In this document: in pieces, positions 20,947-32,625 of the stretch
Position numbering within the stretch: the stretch's first letter is position 1
How the letters are laid out: the number at the start of each line of letters is the position of its first letter
NCBI GenBank assembly: GCA_016808115.1
Contig: JAEQBH010000294.1
Coordinates: 1,488,001 to 1,552,000 of the forward strand
Direction: 5' to 3'
Length of the DNA: 64,000 nt
Origin: Tetrastigma voinierianum
Lineage: Eukaryota; Streptophyta; Magnoliopsida; Vitales; Vitaceae
Notes under the pieces: model-generated
Told to the model about the DNA's origin: nothing
Seen by the model: the letters and a program-made list of their open reading frames with translations, nothing else
Database searches by the model: none
Program-made: the position numbers and the translations under genes

Positions 20947-22943
20947 TGTAGCGACCAAATGATGTATGAGAAAAATATGGCATGGGAGGAATGTGGTAAA
21001 TAATTAAAACTAATTTGAAACAAAAGTAATTATACTCAAAAATCGAAATGAAAGTATTACCAACCAACCAACCCTTTCCTGGCACGCAATGTATAAGCAA
21101 TAAAGCGGGACTCTGTGAGTCCGAGCGTCGCATCTAATGAGATTGAGGTTCTCTAATTGGAATTTGATCGCCCGATTACAAAGGCTCTTCTACTACGAGG
21201 CGATCAAGTAGGATGGTCACAAAATCAATTTAATTGAAACAAACGATTTAAAACTAATCCTAAAAATCTACCAAATAAACAACTACTTAATTCTAAAAGG
21301 TATGAAGAGAGTCACTAGGGATGGGGATAATTATTTACAAAACAGTTTGTATTTCCTTGAAAGTGCAACATTTGTGAGTTGAATGCCGGATTTGTCCAAG
21401 AGCAATGTAGTATAGCTTGGATTTCTCCATACACCATCCATTTCACTATCTAACACACCATATTCATTTTCGTGGACAAATGGGTCTAAATAGCTACTTG
21501 TAAAATTTGGCACTCTAAGATTTGATTGTTTTTCTTTTTCAATACTTCACAACCATTTCGTAATCAAGAATTTCGCCCATAGACAAGGATAATGCAAGCC
21601 TTCTCCAATGTAATTGTATCTCGCCCTTCAAATCTAATAAATCTTTCTATCTCCTTGATTAGATCTTTGCTAACACGGATCAAGATCCTTTCATCGTATT
21701 AAGGAGAAACCTCGATCAACTAAATTGATACATCATCTAATTAACTCACACCACGAGTAAATTCAGCCATCTATCAAAGAATTTTTTCGTAGTCACATCT
21801 CAAAGATATACTTCAATATACCCCTAAGTTACCGCTCTTACTCTGGGGAATCTCCATCTTTAGTCACTCTAGGGCCTCTGAAATGTGAGCAAAGATACAA
21901 ATTTTTGGGTATGCTTTCATACTAATATTCCAAACGCTTAATTATATGAATGAAGACTCAATTATATAAATTCAAGATTCAAAACCTACAAAATAACCGA
22001 GAAACTCCGCAAACTGATTGTTCAACAATTAATCCCTCAAACCCTAGAGGGTGTTAATGCTCCATTACCGGGATTCCAATCATCACCAATCAAACAAAAA
22101 GTAAGAAAACGGAAGCAGTTAAATCAAGAGACAAGAAGAGAAAAATCCATATTTGAGCTTCAATCTTCTCCTCAACAGTAAAGAAATTGAATATATGAGT
22201 ACAATACCGAAATCTCTTCAATAGAAATAAAAATCTGCTCTAAAACTACTCTAAAATCTGAAACAAATCAAAAATCCATGGAAACTAAAATGCAATTTAG
22301 AGAGAGAAACCCTATGTGAGAGGCTCTCCATCTTCCTCTACGCCCCATTTACCTAGAAAACAGCATATAGCGGGTTCTGGGTGAAATGGGTTTCTTGAAA
22401 TTCGGTCAAAAAAACTCAAATTTTTGGCCTCTTTAGGCCTCTTTTGAACGCTTTTGGTCGCCACTCAAGCTTTCTCGGTCTCGACATTAATCTCCTCGTC
22501 AATATGTGCCTTCGTCGTGATATTAATTTCCCGGTCAGACTAAATTTTCGCTCTACACCATTTCCTCGGTCGCGACTAATTTTCTCTCGACAAAGAATCG
22601 GTTTTTTCTCTAACTTGTCTGGGGCTTACAACTTCTTCGCTTTAACTCGGATTTGGGCGTGAGTACTGAAAGCTCTTGAATGTAGAATGCAGCCATGAGG
22701 AATTTGAACCATTTTATGTTCCAGATTTGCTACAAAATTCATCTTTCCAGTGGTGCGCTATGAGACTCTCGTTGACTCTTTGAAATAAATTGCTCATTTC
22801 TGCCAAATCACTTGCTTTTCATCAATAACCTGCCAAAACCAAGTTTAGAGGAAATTTTATGAGTTTTACATGAATATGGATATAAAATGCACAAAATAGC
22901 ATGTGAAATGAACTCAAAACATAGATGAGTTTTGCACTCATCA
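20947..22943 (-). repeat. 5' LTR of the non-autonomous element
   Basis: 1997 bp. On the minus strand it starts TGATGAGTGC at 22943 and ends CTACA at 20947, next to the primer-binding site. It is the partner of 14637-16656. The 5-bp duplication ACATA follows at 22944-22948. Confidence 0.9.
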
Positions 22944-22993
22944 ACATACGAATAAAAGTTTGGGGTATTTATACACCTTATCCCTATACATAG

Positions 22994-23202
22994 ATAAATT
23001 GGTAGATCGATTCAAGAAATTTCTTAAATAATTTTTAATATTAATCCTTTTTATTTTTAAGATAAGATAGCAGATAAAAGAAGCCCATTAATTTATATGA
23101 ATAATATTTGGATTTAGACCTTAATTCCTACAAATAATATTCGAGTGTCAACGCGTATTATTGTACGGGAGCCTTTCCTCAAGTATAAATCAGTAGAATA
23201 TT
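22994..23202. other. Short unassigned flank
   Basis: About 210 bp of AT-rich DNA between the MITE and the copia element. No feature is visible. Confidence 0.5.
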
Positions 23203-23207
23203 ATTCT

Positions 23208-23449
23208 TATAATAAAATAAAATTAAGGAAATGAGAATATAGAAGAAACGGGGAGAGATTCTTATTCCTTCCGCTGTATTGCTGACTCATACAAAGGCTC
23301 CCTATTTATAGGGTTTAATATGAATACATTCATGTGTATATAAATAAGTAACCTACATTCGTAACCTATATACATCAATGTATATTCAAGTGTACCTATT
23401 AATATCGAGATTAATGGAAGTTTATGGACATCCATATGTGTTCATAATA
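23208..23449 (-). repeat. 3' LTR of copia element 1
   Basis: 242 bp, starting TATTATGAACAC on the minus strand and containing a TATA box (CCCTATAAATAGGG) near 23309-23322. It shares CTCATACAAAGGCTCC and the rest of its length with the LTR at 28290-28557. Confidence 0.9.
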
Positions 23450-23459
23450 CTCCCCCTTG
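23450..23459 (-). promoter_or_regulatory. Polypurine tract of copia element 1
   Basis: On the minus strand CCAAGGGGGAG immediately before the 3' LTR start, the usual primer for plus-strand synthesis. Confidence 0.8.
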
Positions 23460-23941
23460 GATGTCCATGATGCGCCTCATTAAAACCTTGCAGGGAAAAC
23501 CCGATTAAGGACAAAACCATGGTGAAGAAAAAGAGTACGATTATAAAAAATTACTCCCCCCTCTTCTCAACATCACTTTAAATCCTACGAGCTGCGCATT
23601 CAATGCTATGAACTAGCCTTTCAAATGTTGCGATGGAGTGACCTTAGTGAATAAATACGCTAGATTATTAAGTTGAGCAAATTTGATTGAACATTAATAT
23701 CACCCTTCTTTTGTAGATCATGAGGTGAAAAGAATTTTGGTGATATATGTTTTGTTCTATCCCCTTTAATGTACCCATTTTTTTAATTGAACAATGCACA
23801 TGTGACTTGTTGTATCTTCATACAAGGTCGTCGGGACCTCCCTTCTTTAAAGACAAAACCATGACCATCGAATATGATGTATTCACAGGATCTTAACCAA
23901 AAATATTCCCGACTGCTTCTGAATTATGAATCTCTGCATGA

Positions 23942-25312
23942 TTAGAAAATGTAGCGGTAATTGATTGTTCGTAGGAAGATATATGAAATGCGTGTATCCT
24001 CCATGTGTTCAAACAGCCGTTTGTGATCGAGCATTATGAGGTCGAGACATATCCCGCATGCATAACCAAGTGATGCTTTGGGTACATTGGGATAATATAG
24101 GCCCCATATCATATTTTCCTCGAAGATACTACTCAATATATGTTTAACTCCATTCCAATGCTCTTCTTGTTGGAATGAAGCATATCTTACTAATAAATTC
24201 ACGAGAAAATGATATATCGGGATGACTTGCAAGATACATTAGGTATCAATAGCACTAAGATATGGTACTTAAGGACCAGAGTTCATCATCCATCTAGGTC
24301 GGAAAGGATCTTTATTTATCATGACCTTACAACCATTGGGTGTCTTTCGATGGATAAGGCATTATCCATATAGAATAGTTTCAACACTTTGATATATAAG
24401 GCGATTGATGAACAAAATTCAATTCTCTAAGTGTTCAATCATAAACCAAGGCAAAGTTTTGTTTTTCAGATTTTCATCTATAAATTCTTTCTTTAAGTTG
24501 ACTCTTGCCACGAAAGCTCATTCGTAGTTAATAATATTCGGTCATCAACATAAAGCACTTGATTATAACAAACTGGGATCAGGATCTTTTAATAAATACA
24601 CACACTTAGGCAAAGGGGATCATTCTTATACCTTTTTCGCGTAAATATTCTACTAAGGCGATTATACCGCATGTGATTGTTCAACCCATATAGAGATGCG
24701 CATAATTTTATCGAGTAAAGTTCTGAGGACTGGTGTTATGTGTGCGGCGATTTTAATCCTTACGGGATTTTCATGTAAATATCGCAGTCAAGTGGTCAGT
24801 CCATATAAATAAGCCGTAACTACATCCATTAACACATACCAAGTTTTTCATGTATTGCCGGGGCTAATTAAATATCGAGAAAAGTGTGCATCCTTCTGAG
24901 GGAACTCACGTCTCTTCGCTAATCAATGTCGGGTCTTTGGGGAGAATCCTTGTGCGACTAATCGCGCCTTATATCTGATAACTTTATTTGTCGCGTCTCG
25001 TTTCACACAAACCCACCCCATTTGTATCCTACGGTTAACACCATCGGTGTAAGTACAATAGGACCAAAAACTTACGTGTTTGAAAGAGAATTCAGTGCAC
25101 TTCAATTGCATCTTTTTCCATTTTGGCGAATCATCTCTGCGTCTACATTCCTCGGCAGGACTTTGGCTCAAGGTCCTCATTGTCATTAACAATGTTGAGT
25201 GCCACGCTCTGAGCAAATATATATCGACGTCGATTTGACCCAGTTCCACCTTTGGCCCGGTTGTGACATAGTTTATCAAGATCTCCCCGATTATCACAAG
25301 TTTGGTGCACAA
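23942..25312 (-). pseudogene. Copia reverse transcriptase and RNase H
   Basis: The polymerase part of copia element 1. The segment 24923-25312 ends in IRYKARLVAQGFS, the conserved start of copia reverse transcriptase. The catalytic YVDD is at 24541-24552 on the minus strand. The segment 23942-24232 has HWNGVKHIL and GYACGICLD, which match the copia HWxxxKxIL and GYxDAD region leading into RNase H. Many small frame changes separate these parts. RNase H continues weakly to about 23600. Confidence 0.85.
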
Positions 25313-25477
25313 TTTCTTACGGAATTACAAGCGGGGACTCTTCTAAGAGCCATCAATTCCTGTTGATCCTTTGATCCTTTTCTTTTCCGAGGATTTTTAT
25401 CTTTGGAACCAGGCGGTCGACCACGTTTCACGATGCTTTAGGTTCATTAGCAGCGAGATTGTCCTAAGACATCAATT

Positions 25478-26753
25478 CTAGCTAGACATTAGCGTAATTT
25501 GGTATATAGATGTAGTTACTCTCTTCGGATTAGTAAATGCATCTGGCAATTGATTTGCTAAATTTTGCAAATGAATAATCTTTTGAACTGCCAGTTCACA
25601 TTCCTTTGTGTGAGGGTCAAGATGAGACAACGACAATTGATTCCATAATAACTTTTTCAAGCATTTATTTTCTTTCTTTAAAGTTTGGAAAATAAAGTTC
25701 ATCAATGACAATCAACAAAACAAGCCGTAAATAAATCTCAGTTGATGTCTCAAATATTTGGTGTCGATGGAGATTCGTATCAACATATATTCCCAATCTT
25801 CTTTGGGGACCCATCTTAGTGCGTTATGGTGGAGTAATCGGAACATATACCGCACACCCAAAAAATCCTTAGATGGGAAATATTTGGTTCTCGACCAAAA
25901 ACCAATTGTAAAGGAGAGAACTCATGATAATTTGTTGGTCTATCTGAATCGGTCTTTGCTTGCAGCCACAAAATAGCATATTGGCGAAGTTGGGACTTAA
26001 GTCCTCATTAGTAATGGCCTGCAATCAATTGAAGGCGTTTAATAAGCGATTCCACCAGGAGCCGTTTTGTGTATGAACATATGCTCACAGGGATGTTCGC
26101 GGTTATTCCAATAGACATACAATAATCATTAAAAGCTTGGATAAAATTCTCCGACATTGTCAAGGCAATTGACTTAATTAGATAATACGGAAAATGAGCG
26201 CAATGCTTAGAATTATTTGAGCAAAGCAATCTAGCAAATGCTTAGTTCGCAGCGTTGATAACAAATAGACATGTGACCATCTTGTTGATGCATCAATCAG
26301 AATCATAAAATATCGAAATGGTCCACATGGTGGATGAATAAACTCACATATATCCCCTTGTATCTGTTGCAAAAATGCAAGGGTTACGTCGCGCCTTATT
26401 TTTTGTTGGTGATGGCCTTATAATTAACTTCCCTTGAGAACCATGACACATAGCGAAAATTCATTGGACCAGGAAAAATCTTTTGATTTTTCAATGGTAC
26501 TGCGATTTTTAATGATTCTCCGCATCATTATAGACCCGGGGATGTCCCGATCGGTCATGCCAAACAATAAAATTATTTTCATCGGTAAACTTAAGTTTAC
26601 TATGGCATATACCTCAGTGTGCTTATGTTTGTGTAGTACAAACCGGAGGAAAAAGCAGGTATTTTTCCAATATATTTTTCTTACCAGAGACAGCGTTGGT
26701 AATATATAAATACTCAGTGTTGTCTTTATTCGTAGTCTCAATATGATATCCAT
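25478..26753 (-). pseudogene. Copia integrase
   Basis: The integrase of copia element 1. The pre-integrase region is at 26424-26753 (DIPGSIMMRRIIKN, where the family has GHPGxxMMRRI). The core has GDICEFIHPPCGPF and MILIDASTRWSHVYLLST at 26178-26372, containing the first catalytic Asp. FNDYCMSIGI and ESLIKRLQLIA, with the catalytic Glu, are at 26008-26229. The link to reverse transcriptase reads CELAVQKIIHLQNLANQLPDAF (25478-25711). The segment with the second Asp is disrupted, so no active enzyme is encoded. Confidence 0.85.
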
Positions 26754-26997
26754 TTCGTCGAATATCTTTAAAACTCAATAAATTTCTTTGAGACTTTGTA
26801 GAATATAATGCATCATCAATATGAATTTTTGTTCCTCCGAGTAACAATATATTAGCTCTTCCAGAGCCCTCAATCAATTTTGCACTACCCGATATTGTAT
26901 TCACATCTGATCCTTGCATTATTAAAAAGGAAAAGAATTTTTTATCCTTAAGTATAGTATGCGTTGATGCACTATCTGCGAGACATATCATTGTCAC
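26623..26997 (-). pseudogene. Copia aspartic protease
   Basis: Copia protease, which cuts the polyprotein. It starts ICLADSASTHTIL, where DSAST stands in the place of the catalytic D-S/T-G motif; Ala for Gly occurs in this family. ISGSAKLIEGSGRANILL and DALYSTKSQRNLLSFKDI follow, both typical of the copia protease to integrase junction. It is the longest clean open segment of this element (124 codons). Confidence 0.85.
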
Positions 26998-27096
26998 CGA
27001 TTAAGGATCCCACCAGATGAGTTTCCATATTCTTCATGAGAAACAAGATATATAATAAGAAAATCATAAAATAACACATAACAAAAACAACTTTCA

Positions 27097-28260
27097 TTAT
27101 TCAGTAGTACGACGACTCAAGTGCTCAATATTCGCTTCAGGGTGAATAAAGAAATTAGCAACATCCAGATGAGTCATATCATTAAGGTCGTGATCAACAT
27201 TCTCATCCTTAGAAACAAAATTTGTCTCTACCGCTTTTTTATCTTTCTTTTTCAGCGATTCTTGGTAGAGATCAACCAAATGTTTTGGTGTCACGGCGAA
27301 TGCGTGACCAATGGCGCTGTGCATGGCGATAGCATAAATTTGTCACCATTTTGCTATTTCACCACTTTTTGTTGTCCTTTTCAATATTCTCCCCCTTTTG
27401 ATGACCGACGACACATTCTTGGAGTTTGCCCGATCGTAGTGTAACTATTGCGACCATGTCACCGTCCACGTCCGCGACCCAGACTATGACCAGCGACCCA
27501 CGACCATGACCGCGGCCCCGCCGACTTTGTCCATTATAAGGGTGATATCTTGCGCATTCGCTAGGGAATGGAAGTAGAACCAATTGGGCGAGCCTCATGA
27601 TTTTTCATCAAAAAGCTCATTGTTTTGTTCGGCCCACGAGAAGACATGAAATCAATTCGAATATTTCCTAAAGCCTTTTCATGATATTCTTTCTTTGCTT
27701 GCGGGAGCACATTGGATGCATGAAAAGTGGAGAATGTTTTTCTCCGACATATCCCTCGTCGTTAATTTTTCTCCACATAGCGTAATTGAGAAGCGATTCT
27801 AAATATTGCCAGTTATACTCCTCATGATTTAAAATCTTGGGTCTCAAATAAATCCCGGTCGTAAGCGAGCTTTTGGGAGGAATTCTGGATTATACGATGT
27901 TCATACCTTTCCTTGGCCCATTCCCGCAGAACAAGTGGATCCTTCTGTTGAGTATTCGACTTTCAATCCTTCATGAAGGCGATGACAAAGAAAAATCATC
28001 GCTTTGACTTTTTCTTGAATGGATGTTGTATTCTTTTCTTTAATTGTATTTCCAAGACCATTTGCATCTAGATGGATTTGGCATCCAAGTATCCATGTGA
28101 AATTCTTTCAAGTGATATCAAGAGCCACAAATTCCAATTTAGCAAGATTAGACATAACAATACTATTATAGATATATGAAAAATATTAGATAAGATAATA
28201 ATATTGTAAAATAAAGAGATAGTTACATAGACACACCTCGATACCTTCAATATATTTCTT
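27097..28260 (-). pseudogene. Copia gag
   Basis: The nucleocapsid-type protein of copia element 1. The C-terminal part (27097-27324) reads TPKHLVDLYQESLKKK and DMTHLDVANFFIHPE, a signature of this copia family. The basic, Gly/Arg-rich part near 27480-27560 precedes the zinc knuckle, whose cysteines are mostly lost. Upstream, fragments such as ISCLLVGRTKQ and MKNHEARPTGS can be read in changing frames near 27570-27660. Confidence 0.75.
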
Positions 28261-28276
28261 GAAAATCCATGAGCTT

Positions 28277-28289
28277 CGTCTTGATAACG
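28277..28289 (-). promoter_or_regulatory. Probable primer-binding site of copia element 1
   Basis: On the minus strand CGTTATCAAGACG lies directly after the 5' LTR. It differs from the common copia TGGTATCAGAGC but resembles the CGTTATCAGCACG variant found in some families. The assigned tRNA is uncertain. Confidence 0.45.
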
Positions 28290-28557
28290 TATTATAAAAT
28301 AGAAGAACAGAGCGAGAGATATAGAAGAATCAGGGGAGAGATTTCTTATTCCTTCATGTGTATTGTGACTCATACAAAGGCTCCTATTTATAGGGTTTAA
28401 TACATGAATACATTAATGTGTATATAAATATGCTTTTTCTGCATTCATGCTTTCTGCTTGTTCGTAGCTTTATATACGTCGATATGTATATTCAATGTAC
28501 CTATTAATATCGAGATTAATGGAGAGTTTATGGACATCCATAATATTGTTCATAATA
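28290..28557 (-). repeat. 5' LTR of copia element 1
   Basis: 268 bp on the minus strand, from TATTATGAACAA at 28557 to TATAATA at 28290. A TATA box (CCTATAAATAGG) is near 28383-28394. The duplication ATTCT follows at 28558-28562. Confidence 0.9.
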
Positions 28558-28562
28558 ATTCT

Positions 28563-29187
28563 CTATTTTTATTTTATATGTACATAGTAAGGCGTGAATA
28601 GTTGAATCTAATTGATTATTTACTTAGCGTACGGGTATTTTAAGGTGTGAAATTAAAGATATATGTTTTGAAAGTCGTCATTTTCCAAAAAAGGAAAAGA
28701 ACCCACGAACACTCAAAACATATATCTTTATCTTTTTCACTAATTATTTTTTCACTAATAGAGAGGAAAAGAGCACACGATGATTATAGATAATAGACAT
28801 ATATAGCTTTTATTTTTCCTGTCAATTTTCTTTTCCTAATATTTTTCAAGAACTAAACATAGCTTTTTTTTAAAAAAAAAAAGAGAACCAAACATAGCTT
28901 AGAATCTTAAAATTATGATAACTAAAAGAAATTGATTTTATAGTTTGTGCAGAAAAAAATAAGATTTTTTTTTCTTTTTTTTGACAAAAGACGACTGTAC
29001 AAATATAATTATTAAAATTCATATCTCTTTAAAATTTTTATCGGTAACCAAACATTGAAAAAATTTATCTCCTCTCATTTTTTCTTTTCTTTTATTTTGT
29101 TATCAATTTTCATTTCCTAGTATTTTTCAAGAACCAAAGCTTAATTTTTTTTTTTTTTTGACATCTATTCACTTCGAATATTACATT
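28563..29187. repeat. AT-rich MITE-like fragments
   Basis: Non-coding AT-rich DNA with repeats of the AACCAAACATAGC type (near 28853-28897) and the phrase TAGAATCTTAAAATTATGAT. Similar phrases recur at 34520-34560 and 34770-34800, and near 56672-57275. They look like diverged copies of one short repeat family. No exact ends are found. Confidence 0.4.
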
Positions 29188-29192
29188 GTAGT

Positions 29193-29567
29193 TGAAGCAG
29201 CGTGTAGCGCATTGATCAACAAAAATATCACATCTTAATCCAGAGACTAATTCTCAATTGAGAGAACAAAATAAAACAAAAGCTTTGATTTTTCTGATAA
29301 ATTGATAAAAGTGAAAAAAAAAAGTCCTTAAAACAAACTCTAAAATATCTATTTATACCCTAGGCATAATTTGGGTATAATAGGAAATAAAATAATATCT
29401 CAAAACAATAATATGAAAGAAAATAATACCCAAACAATAATGGGGAAAAGTAATAATACTCTCAAGACAATAATGAGAAATAAAAATAATATCTCAAAAA
29501 ATAAAGATAATATCTAAAAACAACCTAAATAAGGATATTGGTTGATTTGATTTAATGCCTTATGGCA
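29193..29567 (-). repeat. 3' LTR of the 29-34 kb gypsy element
   Basis: 375 bp, starting TGCCATAAGGC on the minus strand. It aligns along its length with 34040-34459; shared stretches include CTAATTCTCAAT-like and TTTATACCCTA-like phrases. Confidence 0.88.
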
Positions 29568-29812
29568 GTCACCTCCACTTGTGAAAAACTCGTCCTTGAG
29601 TTGCTTTCTGGATACCCAAGATTCATATCTAACTGGAATAAGGTAAGATCAGCAACATTTAAGGTTTTTGACATCCAACTTGGCAAGTCAACCATATAAG
29701 CATTGTTGTTAATCTTCTTAATAATTTGGTATGGTCTATACTTTCTTTGTTGAAACTTGCTATGACCCCCTTGCATTCGAGCCTTGCTAATGAAAACCAT
29801 CACCAACATCAA
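29552..29812 (-). pseudogene. Gypsy integrase C-terminal domain
   Basis: The tail of integrase, open for 86 codons. It reads QQRKYRPYQIIKKINNNAYMVDLPSWM and TLNVADLTLF, the conserved KxxPxxVxxKIxxNAYxVxLP and FNVxDL pattern. NSRTSFSQVE follows, as in plant chromoviruses with a short tail. Its last codons run into the LTR. Confidence 0.8.
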
Positions 29813-30076
29813 ACGACTTGAAACGTCTATGCTTGTGTGCCTCCATCTTGTATTTTGCTTTAGCCTTCTCTGACTTGTTCTTGCACATCTACTTATACCT
29901 CTTGAACTTGCTTTGCCAAATCACCAGTTGCTACACTAAGACCAAGGACTTTTGGAAGCTTCACCAAATCTAAAGCATGATTAGGACACTTCATGTATCT
30001 GATGGAAAACAAAAAGGTCTATGTTACCGCATGAGCAGCGATGTTATAGGCAAAAACAAAACGTACTGGCAAAATC

Positions 30077-30772
30077 TCATTGTTTTGGTCTATCCATGCA
30101 AATAATTCGAATAAGATTACCCAAAGTCCTATTAACAACTAATCTGCCCGTACATTTCGCGGGATGTGTTATCTTGTGGTTGTATTGATGAAACCCTTTC
30201 CAAAGAGTCATCAAGAAATGACTGAGAATCATGATCATATGTAATAGTATTTGGCACTCCATGCAACCTCACAACTTATCTAAGGAATAGTTTGAATGTA
30301 TAAGATGCGTTTTCAGTCTTCTTAAGTGGCAAGAAATGCACCATCTTAAAAAACCTGTCAACCACAACAAACATAGAATCCATACCTCGTTGAGTTCGCG
30401 GCAAACCCAACATGAAGTCCATAGAAAGATCCTCACATATAGCATCAGGAATGGGTAATGGCATGTATAACCTTATGTTTTGGGTTGATATCGTACTTTG
30501 ATACCACTGCACCTTGACACAATAGTAATCACATCCCTTCTCAATCTACGCCAATAGTACCTATCCTTCCACGAGATTCAGTGGTTTATCTCTCTCCCCA
30601 GATGACTCTTTAAACCACCACCATGCAAGTCTCTAATGACCTTCTCACGAAGAGAAGTGTGAGGAAGACAAAGCTGCCCACTCTTCATGAGAAACCCATC
30701 ATGTATATAAAAATCATCACAATTAAGGTTGCTTAAGCACATAAGTAGCTCAAACCTTTTTGAAGTCATCAT
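30077..30772 (-). pseudogene. Gypsy integrase zinc finger and core
   Basis: Three frames cover integrase. 30578-30772 has LCLPHTSLREKVIRDLHGGGLKSHLGR, the finger region. 30276-30512 has ICEDLSMDFMLGLPRTQRGM with the first catalytic Asp and VVVDRFFKMVHFLPLKK. 30077-30262 has the VNRTLGNLIR segment that follows the catalytic Glu. The second Asp segment is scrambled between 30262 and 30276. Confidence 0.85.
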
Positions 30773-30942
30773 CGTTTGTCTACAATTCTGTCAATGTCTC
30801 AAAACCTACCATCTCTAAACTCAAGGTTCTCATCAAAGCCACTTGTCTAATTAATGCATCCGCCACCCTATTTTGTTGTCCTGATTTATGAACAAGCTTA
30901 TAAGGGAATTTCTTTATGTAAGCTGACCACCTAGCATGCATA

Positions 30943-31236
30943 TCACTTATAATTTATTTCTATGTATTTTAAGTACTTCAAAGCCTGATGATCAGTATAG
31001 AGAATGAAATCCTTGGCTATGAGATAATGCTCCCAAGCTTTCAAAGTTCTCACAACAGCATAAAATTCTTTGTCATAGGTAGCCCATTTACGCCTTGCTT
31101 CACACAATTTTTCACTAAAGAAAGCTATCAGCATCTTCTCTTGGGATAAAACAACCCCTATACCAACTCCACTAGCATCACACTCTACCTCAAATAACTT
31201 CTCAAAATCTGGTAACAAGACAGGTGTTGTGCTCAA
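30943..31236 (-). pseudogene. Gypsy RNase H
   Basis: RNase H, 97 codons in one frame. It includes TPVLLPDFEKLFEVECDASG with the catalytic Asp, GIGVVLSQ, FFSEKLCEARRKWATYDKEF and LYTDHQALKYL. It looks close to intact and ends where the frame is lost at about 30943. Confidence 0.88.
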
Positions 31237-31398
31237 CTTTCTTTAATAAAAGAAAAACTACTCTTTTGCTCCTCACCCCAATGGAACCTCTATTTCTTAA
31301 AACACTTGATAATAGGTGTTACAATGCTACTGAAACGCTTAATGAACCTCCTATAAAAGTTTGCTAACCCATGGAACACTGACATTATTTGGGATAGG

Positions 31399-32157
31399 TC
31401 ATTCCCTAATAGCCTTCACTTTCTCTTCATCTACTTTAATTCCCTCACCGCTCATCACATAGCCAAGAAATAACAAACTATCTATCATAAAAACATATTT
31501 TTTCAAATTTGCATATAATTTATTTTCTCTCAACACCTTAAACACTTCCCTAAGGTGTCCAACATGCTCCTCCTTCATCAAAATAAACAACTATGAATTT
31601 TCCTAAGAAAGGTTGTAGCACATGATTCATAATCCACATAAAAGTACTATGAGCATTTGTTAGCCCGAAAGGCATGACTAACCATTCGTACAACCCATCC
31701 CTTGTCTTGAATGTTGTCTTCCACTCATCACCTGGACGGATTCTGATATGATGATAGCCACTTCTCAAGTTAATCTTGCTAAACACAACTACTCCACTCA
31801 ACTGATCAAGCATATCATCAACCTTGGAATAGGAAATCTATATCCAATGGTAATTTTGTTGATCGCCTTACTGCCAACACACATCCGTTGATTCACATCT
31901 TTCTTTGGCATCAATAAAGTCGGAACTGCACATGGGCTCATGCTAGCTTGAATATGCCCCTTGCTTAGCAACTCTTCTACCTTCTCCCTTAAGATTTCAT
32001 TTTCCTTGAGACTCATCTTATAATGAGGTAGATTAGGAAGAGAAGTACCTGAAATCAAATCTATATGGTGTTGTATGTTACACATGGGAGGTAATCCTAC
32101 AGGTAAATCTTCAGGAATCACATCATGAAACTCCTTTAACAAAGTCTGCACTTCCAC
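31399..32157 (-). pseudogene. Gypsy reverse transcriptase with a catalytic-site deletion
   Basis: Three overlapping frames (31798-32157, 31550-31813, 31399-31590). The N-terminal part reads EFHDVIPEDLPVGLPPM and HIDLISGTSLPN. The middle has FSKINLRSGYHHIRI and MPFGLTNAHSTF. The active site reads VVYFDEGG near 31570-31590: YFD is present, but the second Asp and the following ILIYSK-type residues have been deleted, together with a frame change into EEHVGHLREVFKVLRENKLYANLKK. The enzyme cannot be active. Confidence 0.88.
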
Positions 32158-32625
32158 TAGAATTTAAGCCCCAACTAAATTTCTACATTCTACCTCTCCC
32201 TTCACAACCATCAAATGCACTTCCCGAGTCTCCTTACAGTAGCCCATAAGTGAAGTTGGGTCATGCACAAAAGTTAGAAAGTTCCTTCCCTTCGCCTGTA
32301 AAGCCTTGGGTTGGTTCTTCCTAGTGAAAGGCACTAGTGTTTATTTTATTCCCCCTTTCTCTAATTGATACAAGTTACTTCGGCCCAAGTGCTTAGAATC
32401 CATATCATACTACCAAGGATGTCCAAATAAAATATGACAAGCATCCATATCCACCACATCACAGTACACCTCATCATTATACTTTCTAATAGAGAAGGAC
32501 ACCTTACAATGTTCATGCACTCGAATACCACCAACTTCTTTAATCCACCCAATAGCATATGGGTTGGGGTGAGTCTCCGTCTCTAATTATAGCCTCTCTA
32601 CAACAGCTTTACTAATTATGTTCTC

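Larger units (their letters stand above)
14637..22943 (-). mobile_element. Non-autonomous Athila/Tat-type LTR element
   Basis: A complete LTR element on the minus strand. Its two LTRs (20947-22943 as the 5' LTR and 14637-16656 as the 3' LTR) are about 2 kb each and flanked by the target duplication ACATA (14632-14636 and 22944-22948). Internal sequence is 4.3 kb. It has a tRNA-Asp-type primer-binding site, a possible gag start, an aspartic protease remnant, the post-pol hairpin and a classic polypurine tract, but no reverse transcriptase, RNase H or integrase. It would need enzymes from a related autonomous element. It is inserted in a MITE. Confidence 0.9.
14350..22984. mobile_element. Mutator-like MITE split by an LTR element
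   Basis: A 323-bp element made of 14350-14636 and 22949-22984. Its ends are inverted: GGGTTAAGGTACATAAATG on the left and, read on the minus strand from 22984, GGGATAAGGTGTATAAATA. The similarity continues inward (CTTATGTCCCATTTTGCAC against CGTATGTCCCACTTTACAC), giving long foldback arms. The 9-bp duplication TATACATAG flanks it. It has no coding capacity. The 8.3-kb retrotransposon at 14637-22943 interrupts its right arm. Confidence 0.85.
23208..28557 (-). mobile_element. Full-length Ty1/copia element
   Basis: A 5350-bp copia retrotransposon on the minus strand with LTRs at both ends (268 and 242 bp) and the exact target duplication ATTCT (23203-23207 and 28558-28562). From the right it reads gag, protease, integrase, reverse transcriptase and RNase H, the copia order. 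Every domain is recognisable but broken by frameshifts. LTR termini are TA...TA instead of TG...CA on both copies, so this was probably so at insertion. Confidence 0.92.
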
